Positions 1 to 7,937 of a stretch of DNA of 52,708 bases are shown one piece after another. The translations under genes and the position numbers were made by a program. Position 1 is the first letter of the stretch. Each line of letters starts with the position of its first letter. The notes below the pieces were generated by a model. The model was not told the DNA's origin. It worked only from the letters and a program-made list of their open reading frames with translations, and searched no databases. Origin of the DNA: Paenibacillus bouchesdurhonensis (GTDB lineage: Bacteria > Bacillota > Bacilli > Paenibacillales > Paenibacillaceae); contig NZ_LT732548.1 of NCBI RefSeq assembly GCF_900155685.1, positions 660,240-712,947 of the forward strand, read 5' to 3'.

Positions 1-18
1 AAGGGAGAGATAAAATGT

Positions 19-273
19 ATGGCAAAAGAATTGATTTGGTCGGAAGAGAGCGATTTTGTATATGGCAGAGCAGTAGAATTTGAGAACAAAGAAGACTTTA
101 TCAATACAGTTAAAGATCAGTACGAAGACGGAGAATGTGAAGTGGCTGACGTTAAAATTCAGCCTTGTGTCTGGACTGAAAGGACTATACCTAAAGAGTG
201 TCTCGTAACTCTTTCTTCAGCATATGCAGTAATTGAAAACTACTACACGGCATCTGTAAGCGATATAGAGTAA
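19..273 (+). CDS. Hypothetical small phage protein (84 aa)
   Basis: An 84-residue acidic protein with no recognised domain. The ATG at 19 follows a purine-rich Shine-Dalgarno stretch at 1-9. It lies at the left edge of a run of short, closely spaced same-strand genes ahead of the packaging module, as in middle or late regions of Firmicute siphovirus prophages. No signal peptide or membrane segment is visible. The function is unknown. Confidence rests on the ribosome binding site and the context only. Confidence 0.6.
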   Translation: MAKELIWSEESDFVYGRAVEFENKEDFINTVKDQYEDGECEVADVKIQPCVWTERTIPKECLVTLSSAYAVIENYYTASVSDIE

Positions 274-449
274 AACAGCCGAAGGCCCTCGACTCGACCG
301 CAATACCCAGCGAAGCGGGGGCCGATAATGGTGCATTTACTTTAGGAGGACAACCAATCTATGAAGATCCTGAATATATCAGTGAAGAATGCGAAGTGAT
401 AGGCACACGCTTTGACAATCCAGAGCTATTAGGGGAGGTAAGAATATGA
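270..449 (+). other. Protein-like open frame without a start codon
   Basis: After the gene ending at 273, a different frame stays open to a TGA at 447-449. Its C-terminal part reads like phage protein (for example YEDPEYISEECEVIGTR). I find no ATG, GTG or TTG with a ribosome binding site in frame. It ends overlapping the ATG of the next small gene, as translationally coupled phage genes do. It may be a gene that lost its start or that is expressed by a frameshift from the upstream gene. A strong AGGAGG at about 344 instead serves an ATG at 361 that opens only 12 codons. Confidence 0.3.
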
Positions 450-574
450 ACGAGCTGTTAGAAGAAGGTGTGTGTCCTGTATGCGGCGGCGATATAAAAC
501 ACTGGAATCAAGGGATATATGAATGCCAGGATTGCGGCGCAATGATTCCGGACGATGACGAAGATGATGAGTAG
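446..574 (+). CDS. Small zinc-ribbon protein (42 aa)
   Basis: A 42-residue protein with two CxxC pairs, CPVC near residue 9 and CQDC near residue 28, and an Asp/Glu-rich tail, so it is probably a zinc ribbon. The ATG at 446 follows AGGGGAGGT at about 431-439 with good spacing. Small zinc ribbons of this type are common in phage accessory regions and may bind nucleic acid or protein; the target is unknown. It sits in a co-directional cluster with the Cys-rich protein downstream. Confidence 0.6.
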   Translation: MNELLEEGVCPVCGGDIKHWNQGIYECQDCGAMIPDDDEDDE

Positions 575-590
575 GGGAGGTAAGAGAGTA

Positions 591-779
591 ATGAGAGTGA
601 CAGTAGATCGTCAATGTAATTGCCATAACTGTTTTAGATTCTCGCATTATGTGATTGAAATATCGTATGGAACTAGCGGCTGTTTTTATCTATGTGCCAG
701 ATGTGCTGACGCGCTAAAGGACGAGTTGAAAGAGATTAGGGAGAAAAGATTTGGTATGAAGGACAGCCAGCAGTTATAA
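591..779 (+). CDS. Small Cys-rich phage protein (62 aa)
   Basis: A start at ATG 591 is preferred because GGGGAGG lies about ten bases upstream; an in-frame ATG at 555 would overlap the previous gene and lacks such a site. The protein has CNCHNC near the N-terminus and CARC near residue 40, followed by a charged helix, so it may bind a metal ion. No family was recognised. Confidence 0.5.
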   Translation: MRVTVDRQCNCHNCFRFSHYVIEISYGTSGCFYLCARCADALKDELKEIREKRFGMKDSQQL

Positions 780-931
780 CTCGTATTACGCAAGATAATG
801 AGTTATGGATAGAGCCTGATGGTATTGGAAAATTCCAAGCCCCGATTCATTGGGGAGACGAATTTGATTACGAGGATTATGAGGATGGTCTTCGAGTGGA
901 GTTGCTATCTCCGAATATAAAATGGTTCTGA
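749..931 (+). CDS. Possible small phage protein with non-AUG start
   Basis: An open frame encoding about 60 residues (begins WYEGQPAVITRI) overlaps the end of the previous gene and ends just before the gene at 956. It fills an otherwise empty gap and its sequence looks protein-like. There is no ATG, GTG or TTG near the front. The best candidate is ATT at 749 behind AGGGAG at about 738; alternatively it is a remnant. Tentative. Confidence 0.3.
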   Translation: MWYEGQPAVITRITQDNELWIEPDGIGKFQAPIHWGDEFDYEDYEDGLRVELLSPNIKWF

Positions 932-955
932 AATCTTTGAGGGGAGGAATAGAAC

Positions 956-1156
956 ATGAGTAAATGGTGGAAAGAAGTAAAACTACCAAACGAAACGCCG
1001 GAGCAGCGAGAGAGAGCGCTGCGTGAAGCTTTAGAAGAGATATGGATACAAGGTAAAGACCGCGGCACATCATCTATACCGTGGCGTATGGCTTACAAGG
1101 CAGAAAAAACATTAAAACTACTTTACGGGGAAAAACCATATGAAAATATCAGCTAA
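956..1156 (+). CDS. Hypothetical phage protein (66 aa)
   Basis: A 66-residue charged protein starting MSKWWKEVKL, behind GAGGGGAGGA at about 940-949. It is mostly helical in appearance with no recognised domain. It overlaps the next gene by 17 bases, which suggests translational coupling. Function unknown. Confidence 0.55.
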   Translation: MSKWWKEVKLPNETPEQRERALREALEEIWIQGKDRGTSSIPWRMAYKAEKTLKLLYGEKPYENIS

Positions 1157-1346
1157 ATCGTATTGGGTGTGGACGGAGAAGGCCGAGAAGGAGAATCCGC
1201 AACGTTCCCGAGCGGGCGAGATGATTTGGCCTCACTATGCCAAGGAAGCGCCGAAAGAATGGCTAGAACAGGGTCTAATCGTGGACAAGTCCGAATATGC
1301 AGCAGAGGGGCAAGTGGAGCTGTTTGATTTGCTAGAGGGGGTGTGA
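1140..1346 (+). CDS. Hypothetical phage protein (68 aa)
   Basis: A 68-residue protein starting MKISAKSYWVW. Its start lies inside the end of the preceding gene, and the following gene begins three bases after its stop, so all three are likely co-transcribed. No domain recognised. The length and position fit the small genes found just before the late-transcription regulator in Firmicute phages. Confidence 0.55.
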   Translation: MKISAKSYWVWTEKAEKENPQRSRAGEMIWPHYAKEAPKEWLEQGLIVDKSEYAAEGQVELFDLLEGV

Positions 1347-1349
1347 GGC

Positions 1350-1832
1350 ATGGAAGACCTATTAAAGTCCTACAGGGAAACGAGGGCGATTATACAAAAC
1401 GCCAAAATAAAAGCCGATCCAAAGGACGAAGAGACAGTAAAAACGCTAGGAAGCATGTTATCCGATGTACAGTATACGATTGATTGGTTAAACAGAGGCC
1501 ATCCTCCAGCACCTAGGAGGGGCATACACAGACGATCTAGGGAGCAGAGGGAATTACTAACCGAACCACTTAGGATGCAGTCTTATGCCAATCCAGCGGC
1601 TTGCGGAAGCCCTACAACCATCACAGACAGCGAACGACAACGGATAGACGAGGCAATGTACATGCTTACCGAGAGAGAAAGAGAATGCTACATCATGAAA
1701 TTTGGCCGTTGCTTCACGGAACATGAAATAGCTGGACTTTTGGGACTTTCGAGGGCAACAGTCCAAACAAACATTAGACGGGCAGAAGTTAAAATAAGTG
1801 AGAGTTTGAGCAAAAATTTGTTTCTGGCATAG
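1350..1832 (+). CDS. Sigma-70 region 4-like phage late regulator (ArpU/Xpf type)
   Basis: 160 residues. The C-terminal half (about 105-150) reads as a sigma region 4 helix-turn-helix: LTERERECYIMKFG, then HEIAGLLGLSRATVQTNIRRA. Proteins of this build (ArpU, RinA and Xpf-like) commonly sit just upstream of the terminase genes in Gram-positive phages and control late transcription. The N-terminal 60 residues are helical and charged. Start ATG 1350 follows GAGGGGGTG. Its place 2.2 kb before the packaging module supports a late activator role. The exact family is inferred from the visible motif. Confidence 0.7.
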   Translation: MEDLLKSYRETRAIIQNAKIKADPKDEETVKTLGSMLSDVQYTIDWLNRGHPPAPRRGIHRRSREQRELLTEPLRMQSYANPAACGSPTTITDSERQRIDEAMYMLTERERECYIMKFGRCFTEHEIAGLLGLSRATVQTNIRRAEVKISESLSKNLFLA

Positions 1833-2037
1833 TTTCGGTTGAATATGTAGAAATGTGATTTCTTGTCATCATAAAGCCACCTTATAGTAGAGGGGTAAAT
1901 ACTCCTAGCGATTGATTATGTATACATCCGTTGTAGTGTGCAAACTCATTCGGGAGGTGTAATCAATCAGCCCTCGGGCGGATCGAAAATGAGTTCGGTT
2001 CGCTCGGTGTGGGGCAAACGTTATAGGGGTGATCTTA

Positions 2038-2210
2038 TGAGGGTAGGAGATAGCAGAGTCTTTGGGTACCGCATAAACGGGATGATCGTTCACAATATCG
2101 GCGAGGTTATTAATGTGGGGCGCAAAACCCTGGACGGACTTCGGGTGGTGGAAGTAAGATTCAAGGATGGCATCCGATCATACTCATTAGATCATTTTCA
2201 ACAAAGGTAA
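2038..2210 (+). CDS. Hypothetical phage protein (57 aa)
   Basis: ATG 2038 is chosen because AGGGGTGAT lies just upstream; the frame is open farther up to a GTG at 1938, but that has no ribosome site. The product (starts MRVGDSRVFGYRING) looks like a small beta-barrel and is not recognised. It lies alone between two non-coding stretches of about 200 and 165 bases, in which I see no strong promoter. Confidence 0.45.
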
Positions 2211-2375
2211 TTCGTAACCTTAACATATTCGTTACTCCACTCTTGCCAGAAGGTACAGATTGACACCTGTACACCTCCTTTCAGACCGTGACCAGAGCGG
2301 TTAAAGAGTGTGATCCTGGGGGCTGCCGCTGCCTAAGTAAAGCGGTTTGTGGTATTATCTCTTCGAGGTGAGGGA

Positions 2376-2546
2376 ATGAAGTGGATCATTGTAAGGGAAT
2401 ATAATGATTACGAAGTTGCTGTTGATGAGTTTGAAACATACGACGAGGCAAAGAAGGAATATGATTCGCATAATAACGAGCACAGCTTGTTCCAGAAGAT
2501 ATATCTTGCAAAAGTCGAGGAAAGTTCAGAAACAGGTCGCCAATAA
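2376..2546 (+). CDS. Hypothetical phage protein (56 aa)
   Basis: ATG 2376 follows GAGGTGAGGG at about 2365-2374. The 56-residue product (starts MKWIIVREYNDYE) is acidic and looks alpha/beta. Its stop codon sits in the loop of an intrinsic terminator, so the transcript ends at this gene. Function unknown. Confidence 0.55.
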   Translation: MKWIIVREYNDYEVAVDEFETYDEAKKEYDSHNNEHSLFQKIYLAKVEESSETGRQ

Positions 2547-2558
2547 GGCGGCTTTTTT
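2536..2558 (+). terminator. Intrinsic terminator overlapping a stop codon
   Basis: A six-pair stem (GTCGCC with GGCGGC, one G-U pair) closes a five-base loop that contains the TAA of the preceding gene, followed by six T. A translating ribosome would cover the hairpin until release. Confidence 0.6.
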
Positions 2559-2583
2559 ATTTTATATAGGGAGGGTAAACGAA

Positions 2584-2751
2584 ATGTTAATGGTAGCGTG
2601 GGTTCTATTTATAACTCAATCCTTGGCAAGCCTGATCAATGTAATCGGCTTATTTTGTGAGGATGATGCAAAAGGGCGAGTAAAAATAGGAGTAAACCTA
2701 TTGTTTAGTGGGATGCTTGTTTGGTTTTTTATTAATTATTTATTCTATTAG
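2584..2751 (+). CDS. Small two-helix membrane protein (55 aa)
   Basis: ATG 2584 follows AGGGAGGG at about 2569-2576. The 55-residue product has two hydrophobic segments, about 3-24 and 36-54, separated by a short charged stretch (EDDAKGRVK), so it is probably a double-spanning membrane peptide. It lies far from the recognised holin and directly before the HNH gene. Role unknown. Confidence 0.5.
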   Translation: MLMVAWVLFITQSLASLINVIGLFCEDDAKGRVKIGVNLLFSGMLVWFFINYLFY

Positions 2752-2762
2752 CGAGTAGAAAC

Positions 2763-3098
2763 ATGAAACAATACAAAACGCCCGAACAAAAGCGCAAGTT
2801 CTACGACAGCAAAGAATGGAAACGTACCCGTGAAGAAGTAAAGGAACGCGACAATTACGAATGCCAAGAATGCAAGCGTCAAGGGCTCGTCACGATTGAC
2901 ACTAACGAGTACAGCGAGAGAGCAAAGCGTAAGAAGATACAACTAGTGGTGGATCATATTAAAGAGTTGGAAGATCATCCAGAGCTAGCCTTAGAAATAG
3001 ACAACCTAGAGACACTATGCGTTATGTGTCACAACATTAAGCATGGGCGAGTGTTCAAACCAAACATAAACAAGTGGGATCATGATGAGAGGTGGTAG
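2763..3098 (+). CDS. HNH endonuclease of the packaging module
   Basis: 111 residues with a zinc-type HNH fold: CQEC near residue 38, the core VVDHIKEL near 60, then LETLCVMCHNIKH near 80-92. It is known that many cos-type siphoviruses carry an HNH protein beside the terminase genes, which helps the large subunit cut the cohesive ends. Its position 0.9 kb before the small terminase subunit and the absence of a DNA-recognition module argue for this role over that of a free homing enzyme. Confidence 0.8.
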   Translation: MKQYKTPEQKRKFYDSKEWKRTREEVKERDNYECQECKRQGLVTIDTNEYSERAKRKKIQLVVDHIKELEDHPELALEIDNLETLCVMCHNIKHGRVFKPNINKWDHDERW

Positions 3099-3103
3099 CG
3101 GAG

Positions 3104-3361
3104 ATGATGAGTAATAAAGATCATGTAAACAATTTAGTAGAGAAGAGATTGGGAGAGATAGAGCGAGAAGCTGAGGTGCTACGCAACACCATTAATAGCC
3201 TTCAAGAAGAGATTAGAGCAGAAGAAGGAAAACTTAGTGCGTTAGGCTATGAAAGGGTGCAATTGCTAACATACCTTGATGGATACAGCGAGATGAATCA
3301 CGTGGTGAAAAAGAATATAAATTGTTCTGAATGCGGGACTGGTTTCATTTTTAAAAAGTAA
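3104..3361 (+). CDS. Coiled-coil phage protein with C-terminal zinc knuckle
   Basis: 85 residues from ATG 3104, chosen over the in-frame GTG at 3092 because GAGGTGG is well spaced ahead of it. Residues about 8-55 form a charged heptad-like helix (RLGEIEREAEVLRNTI), and the end has a single CSEC pair. Family not recognised. It overlaps nothing and follows the HNH gene directly. Confidence 0.5.
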   Translation: MMSNKDHVNNLVEKRLGEIEREAEVLRNTINSLQEEIRAEEGKLSALGYERVQLLTYLDGYSEMNHVVKKNINCSECGTGFIFKK

Positions 3362-3405
3362 AACCAAAGGGGAGTAGTAACACGGCGAAAAGGTGGTGGG
3401 TGACA

Positions 3406-3513
3406 GTGGTTGAGTTGGGTTGGTTACTTACTAAATATGTAACATTGCCGATTGTACTTATAATCTGTTTGGTATATTTAGCGCATTTTTTAAAGCGACG
3501 AAAGAATGGTTGA
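3406..3513 (+). CDS. Possible single-span membrane peptide (35 aa)
   Basis: A GTG at 3406, behind AGGTGG at about 3391, opens a 35-codon frame (a second GTG lies at 3400). It contains one hydrophobic segment (VTLPIVLIICLVYLAHF) followed by a basic tail (KRRK). The membrane-peptide pattern supports a real gene, but the frame is short and starts with GTG. Function unknown. Confidence 0.35.
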   Translation: MVELGWLLTKYVTLPIVLIICLVYLAHFLKRRKNG

Positions 3514-3590
3514 TATATAGCGCGCGTGTTGTGAGCGAGGAACATTGCTAAAACAACAGCGAGACAGGCTGTGTGAGGGAGGTTCGAGTG

Positions 3591-3755
3591 ATGAAGTTTA
3601 AACTAATGCATCATCAATGCCTGGACGAAGAGTGTGGATACAGTGAGACCAGCCACAAGGCTGGCGATGCCAAGAGATGCTCAAGGTGTGGTAGTAGGTT
3701 CGTTGCTAGTAAGTACGTAGACAAGCACAGTGAGAGTGAGTGTGTGTCGTCATGA
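3591..3755 (+). CDS. Small zinc-ribbon protein (54 aa)
   Basis: ATG 3591 follows GAGGGAGGTT. The 54-residue basic product has CLDEEC near residue 10 and CSRCG near 30, consistent with a zinc ribbon. It is the last small gene before the possible cos region and terminase genes. Function unknown. Confidence 0.5.
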   Translation: MKFKLMHHQCLDEECGYSETSHKAGDAKRCSRCGSRFVASKYVDKHSESECVSS

Positions 3756-3880
3756 CGGAGGGTGCAGCAGCGTGTGTGGCGAGTAGTCAATCGTATCGGT
3801 CGGGTGTCGGCAGGTAGGTGGATGGAAAAGGAAATATTTCGACATGGTTCATGAATGCTTTCGTGGACTAAAGCGATGAA

Positions 3881-3937
3881 GCCCCCCGGTCAAAAACTTT
3901 AGCCAAGTGCAGCGACCCGGGCACCGGTGGGGGGAGT
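3881..3937 (+). other. Candidate cos region before terminase
   Basis: In the 265-base gap between the last small gene and the terminase genes lies an imperfect inverted repeat: a run of six C followed by GGT at 3882-3890, and ACCGGT followed by a run of six G at 3923-3934. G-rich palindromic sequences between an HNH gene and the small terminase subunit are where 3'-overhang cos sites are found in HK97-like phages. The cut position cannot be read from the sequence alone. Confidence 0.4.
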
Positions 3938-4020
3938 GTTTTGTCGAGTTTTTTGCTGTTTTCGTGCGATATTAATTATTGGGAACTAATGTAAAATATT
4001 TAAGAGAGGGGGAGATTCGG

Positions 4021-4350
4021 TTGACTGCCATAGACAGGGACAAATTAAGGGGAAAAATCGAAACCGATTTAACGAAACAAATGAAAGTGAACGGAACAAC
4101 ATTCAGTTACCACAGTGATTTAATTCAGGATTATCTATCATTATGGGATTTGAAGAATGATCTGATCGATGATATCCAGAGCACAGGCATAACTGTTCCG
4201 GGTATGCACGGGCCTAAATCGAACCCGTCAATTAATGATTTGCATAAGACCAATGACCGAATGATCAAAATACTGGATGCCTTGAATTTGAATGTGCCAA
4301 AAGCGGATAACAGTCCTCCTAAGGGTGGTTCGAAAAGTGATCTGTTATGA
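4021..4350 (+). CDS. terS: Terminase small subunit (P27 family)
   Basis: 109 residues from TTG 4021, preceded by the strong GAGGGGGAG; an in-frame TTG at 3979 lacks one. It would recognise phage DNA and feed it to the large subunit. The helical N-terminus and the C-terminal phrase MHGPKSNPSINDLHKTNDRM resemble P27-type small terminases. It is followed by the large subunit with a four-base overlap (ATGA). The family call depends partly on position. Confidence 0.75.
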   Translation: MTAIDRDKLRGKIETDLTKQMKVNGTTFSYHSDLIQDYLSLWDLKNDLIDDIQSTGITVPGMHGPKSNPSINDLHKTNDRMIKILDALNLNVPKADNSPPKGGSKSDLL

Positions 4351-6023
4351 TCCGACAAAAGTATGTTGATGAATACATTGGGTATTACCGATTTGGCAGA
4401 ATCAAATTTAATGAAGAGCGAATCCAGTTAATTGAATACCTTGAGCGGGACATTATATCTCGCGACGATCTATATTTCGACGACGAAATGATTGAGAACT
4501 GTATCCGGTTTATTGAGAAGTGGTATTTCCCACTCCAACCGTTTCAGAAGTTCTTAATTGCTTTCGTTTTTTTATTTTCTAAGAAGACTGACCGTGTTTT
4601 CTACCGCAAACACCTATGGATGATGGGGCGCGGAGCTGGTAAAAACGGATTAATCTCTGGTCTATGTCACTTTCTAACTAGTGAACTACACGGAATAGAC
4701 GAATACAATATATCGGTTATAGCCAACTCGGAGGAACAAGCTAAAACATCAGTCGAAGAAGCGGCTAAGACAATAAAGCGTGAGTCGGTGCTTCAAAGGC
4801 ATTTCAAGGCTACAGCTACTCAAATACTTTGTAAAGTAACGAACAGTATCTTTAAGTTTAGAACGTCCAATGGGAACACCAAGGACGGTTTAAGAGACGG
4901 CATGGTAGTGTTCGATGAAATACACTACTTCGAGGACAACAAGGATGTACGAGTCCATATAAGCGGTCTAGGGAAGAAGAAGAACCCTAGAGAGTTTTAC
5001 ATCGGTACAGATGGTTATGTGCGTGACGGCTTCCTAGACAAAACAAAAGAGATCGCTTTAAAGGTGCTTAAAGGCGAATCACGTTCTAACGCCATGTTCC
5101 CGTTTATATGTAAGCTCAACAATGAGGACGAGGTGGACGACCCTGCAAATTGGGAAATGTCTAACCCGATGCTGAGTAATCCTCGTAGCGAGTATGCACA
5201 AGGCTTATATGAAACGATTTTAGAGGAATACCAGGACTTGGTTGACGACCCTTCCAATAGAGAAGAATTCATGACAAAACGTATGAACTTGCCTGTTACA
5301 GACCTTGAAAGGTCGGTAGCTAAGTGGGAAGAGATCGCAGCTACTAATCAACCTATACCTGAATTGGAGGGTAAAGAGTGCATCGGTTCTATTGACTTTG
5401 CACAAATCAGGGACTTTGCAGCAGTTGGGCTTGTGTTCAAGCATGATGGGCAAATACCGTTTATAACGCACTCCTTCGCTCGTAAGGAGTTCGTAGATAA
5501 ATACTATGGCTACTCTATGCGGCAAGTTGAAAAAGACCGCAAGTTCGCTCCTATAAGGGAATGGGAGCAGCAGGGCCTGTTAACCGTGCTCGACGAGGAA
5601 ATGATCAACTTTGAACACATCGTCAATTGGTTTGTTACAATGCGCCTGAAATACAGCATCACAAAGATCATCGGGGATAACTACCGCATGGAAGTTTTAC
5701 AACCAATGCTTGAAGCGGTTGGTTTTGAGGTTGAAGTCATTCGCAGACCAGAAGCTATCCACGGCCTTCTAGCGCCTCGTGTGGAGATGTATTTCTCTAA
5801 GCGCATGTTTGTGTGGGGTGACAACCCTCTAATGCGCTGGTACACAAATAACGTCTTAGTAAGCATAGATAAAAACGGTAATAAGACATATGGCAAGAAA
5901 GAACAGATCAGACGTAAAACAGACGGTTTCCAAGCTCTAGTGCATGCCTTATATCGTATTGAAGAAATAAGCGAGGACACCTTAGATGATGCGTTGAGCG
6001 CCTTAGACGACTTGAATTTCTAG
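4347..6023 (+). CDS. terL: Terminase large subunit
   Basis: 558 residues, the ATP-driven motor and nuclease that packages DNA into the prohead. The ATPase has a variant Walker A (GRGAGKNG, about 94-101) and Walker B with catalytic acid (VVFDEIH, about 187-193). The C-terminal nuclease domain begins at SIDFAQIRDFAAVG (about 348), whose Asp is a metal ligand in this RNase H-like fold. Length is normal for the Terminase_1 family. Translation is coupled to terS by an ATGA overlap, and the portal gene follows. Confidence 0.95.
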   Translation: MIRQKYVDEYIGYYRFGRIKFNEERIQLIEYLERDIISRDDLYFDDEMIENCIRFIEKWYFPLQPFQKFLIAFVFLFSKKTDRVFYRKHLWMMGRGAGKNGLISGLCHFLTSELHGIDEYNISVIANSEEQAKTSVEEAAKTIKRESVLQRHFKATATQILCKVTNSIFKFRTSNGNTKDGLRDGMVVFDEIHYFEDNKDVRVHISGLGKKKNPREFYIGTDGYVRDGFLDKTKEIALKVLKGESRSNAMFPFICKLNNEDEVDDPANWEMSNPMLSNPRSEYAQGLYETILEEYQDLVDDPSNREEFMTKRMNLPVTDLERSVAKWEEIAATNQPIPELEGKECIGSIDFAQIRDFAAVGLVFKHDGQIPFITHSFARKEFVDKYYGYSMRQVEKDRKFAPIREWEQQGLLTVLDEEMINFEHIVNWFVTMRLKYSITKIIGDNYRMEVLQPMLEAVGFEVEVIRRPEAIHGLLAPRVEMYFSKRMFVWGDNPLMRWYTNNVLVSIDKNGNKTYGKKEQIRRKTDGFQALVHALYRIEEISEDTLDDALSALDDLNF

Positions 6024-6039
6024 TGAGGGGGTGAGAAGA

Positions 6040-7191
6040 ATGAGGTTCCTGCCACTTGTGCTAAGGCGAGATGAAAATCAAAAACAATCATTTGAATTCG
6101 ATTTTGATTTTACTGATTTACCTGTAAAAGACTATTTAAAAAAAATGGTGTTAGAAACTAACGCCAATTTCATAGCTAGAACGATCAGTTTGACTGAATT
6201 TAGAATTATGCAAGACAATAAACGTATTTATGACGATTGGGATTATGTATTAAACGTTAGACCTAATGCAGACCAATCAGCAGCCGAATTTTGGCACTCA
6301 GTCGCTTATAAACTGATTTACGACAATGAGGTTTTGGTTGTCGCTAGTGATGATGGTCAATTGCTTATAGCTGATAGTTTTGAGCGAGTAGAATATGCAG
6401 TATATGAGGATATATTCAAAAATGTAACGGTAAAAGATTACACTTTTCAGCGTAATTTCATGAGAAGTGAAGTGTTTTACTGGACTTATAACAATGAAAA
6501 ACTCAATACCTTGCTTAACACTATGTTTGCTGATTATGCAGACTTGTTCACGCGAATGTTTGAAACTCAAAAACTGAGTAATCAAATCCGAGGAACAGTG
6601 GAATTAGACAGCACTCAGGCATTGAACGAGGAGAATAAAGAGAAGTTACAGAAGTTCATAGACCGTCTATTCCAATCATTCAAGAAAAGCGCAATAGCTT
6701 TAGTTCCGAAATTAAAAGGGTTTGACTACAACGAAGTGAGCAATGGCGCAAACAATGGGAAATCTGTTGAAGAATTAGCAAAGCTAAAACGAGATTTGAC
6801 AAATGATGTAGCTAACATTTTAGGTATTCCAACTTCCTTAATACATGGAGACTTGGCAGAATATGAAACAGGTATTAAGGCTTATGTTAAATTTTGTTCG
6901 GCTCCATTTCTTAAAAAATTGCAAGATGAGCTTAATGCGATTGCCATCGAAAAAGAAGATTATATGAAAGGTAAAAGGATTCAAGCAAGAGGCATAGCAG
7001 AATTAAATCCACTCGAATTAGCTACAGCAATAGACAAGCTAAGAGCTAGTGGAGTGTATAACGGTAATGAAATCAGAATTAAGTTAGGTGATGAACCAGT
7101 GGACAATCCGTTACTAGATGAATACGTGCTAACCAAGAACTATGAAAAAGCATCGAAAGGGGGTGAGGAAGGGAATGCGAAAAATGACTAA
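6040..7191 (+). CDS. Portal protein (HK97 family)
   Basis: 383 residues from ATG 6040, behind GAGGGGGTGAGAAG; a GTG at 6031 is in frame but less well placed. The twelve-fold portal ring sits at one capsid vertex and is the channel for DNA. Typical portal phrases include ANILGIPTSLIHGD near 270 and a C-terminal segment with LNPLELATAIDKLRASG, known in HK97-type portals as a conserved region. It lies between terL and the prohead protease, the standard order, and overlaps the protease start. Confidence 0.92.
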   Translation: MRFLPLVLRRDENQKQSFEFDFDFTDLPVKDYLKKMVLETNANFIARTISLTEFRIMQDNKRIYDDWDYVLNVRPNADQSAAEFWHSVAYKLIYDNEVLVVASDDGQLLIADSFERVEYAVYEDIFKNVTVKDYTFQRNFMRSEVFYWTYNNEKLNTLLNTMFADYADLFTRMFETQKLSNQIRGTVELDSTQALNEENKEKLQKFIDRLFQSFKKSAIALVPKLKGFDYNEVSNGANNGKSVEELAKLKRDLTNDVANILGIPTSLIHGDLAEYETGIKAYVKFCSAPFLKKLQDELNAIAIEKEDYMKGKRIQARGIAELNPLELATAIDKLRASGVYNGNEIRIKLGDEPVDNPLLDEYVLTKNYEKASKGGEEGNAKND

Positions 7192-7912
7192 GCAAGATTT
7201 CTTGAAATCATTCAAAAACCAAACATATGTTAATCAACTAGAAAAAATCGAACGAAAACTTGATGCTAAAGTAAATGAAGCCAGTAACAACACTGAAATC
7301 ACGATTTACGGAGTTATTGGTGACAGTTGGTGGGATGATTCTGTTTCCGCATCGGACATTGACAACCTCCTGAAAGACATTACAGGTGATATTGTGATTA
7401 ACCTCAATTCTCCTGGTGGCGATGCTTTCGATGGAATAGCTATTTACAACCGACTGAAAAAACACGATGGTAAAGTAACCGTAAATATTGACGGTTGGGC
7501 GTGCTCTGCCGCTTCTGTAATCGCTATGGCTGGCGATACAGTTAATATGGGGCTTGGTGCTATGCTAATGATTCACGAAGCTAGCTCATTGGTTTGGGGC
7601 ACTAAAAAAGAAATGCGTAAGGAAGCAGATGTATTAGATCAACTTGAAGAAGGAATCATTGACATCTACATGACTAAAGCAAATGTTAGTCGTGAAGAAA
7701 TTCGTCAAATGGTTGATGCTGAAACGTGGTTTAGTGCTTCGAAAGCTAAAGAAATTGGCTTTGCTACTGTAATTGAAACCAAAGAAGATGAAGTAACGAA
7801 CTTACGAAATCAAATCACAGATTTACAAAACGAATTACAACAATATAAAAACCAAAATCAAGCACCGCAGCAACCTCCTGTTAACAAGGGAAGTCGCAGG
7901 GTGCTTTATTAA
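7175..7912 (+). CDS. Prohead protease (ClpP-like serine protease)
   Basis: 245 residues from ATG 7175, behind GGGGGTGAGGAAGG; the start lies inside the portal gene. The fold is ClpP-like: LNSPGGDAFDG near 75, nucleophile Ser in CSAAS near 111, and the His in MLMIHEAS near 133. The C-terminal 45 residues are a coiled-coil tail rich in Gln and Asn. The enzyme would cut the scaffold (delta) part of the capsid precursor during head maturation. The capsid gene follows after 25 bases. Confidence 0.92.
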   Translation: MRKMTKQDFLKSFKNQTYVNQLEKIERKLDAKVNEASNNTEITIYGVIGDSWWDDSVSASDIDNLLKDITGDIVINLNSPGGDAFDGIAIYNRLKKHDGKVTVNIDGWACSAASVIAMAGDTVNMGLGAMLMIHEASSLVWGTKKEMRKEADVLDQLEEGIIDIYMTKANVSREEIRQMVDAETWFSASKAKEIGFATVIETKEDEVTNLRNQITDLQNELQQYKNQNQAPQQPPVNKGSRRVLY

Positions 7913-7937
7913 TTTTATAATATGGAGGTCATGAACA

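Noticed and set aside
361..399. 12-codon frame behind a strong AGGAGG
   Set aside because: It is too short to support as a gene; the ribosome site is noted with the overlapping open frame.
3753..3818. 21-codon frame overlapping the zinc-ribbon stop
   Set aside because: Only the ATGA overlap supports it; the sequence has no features.
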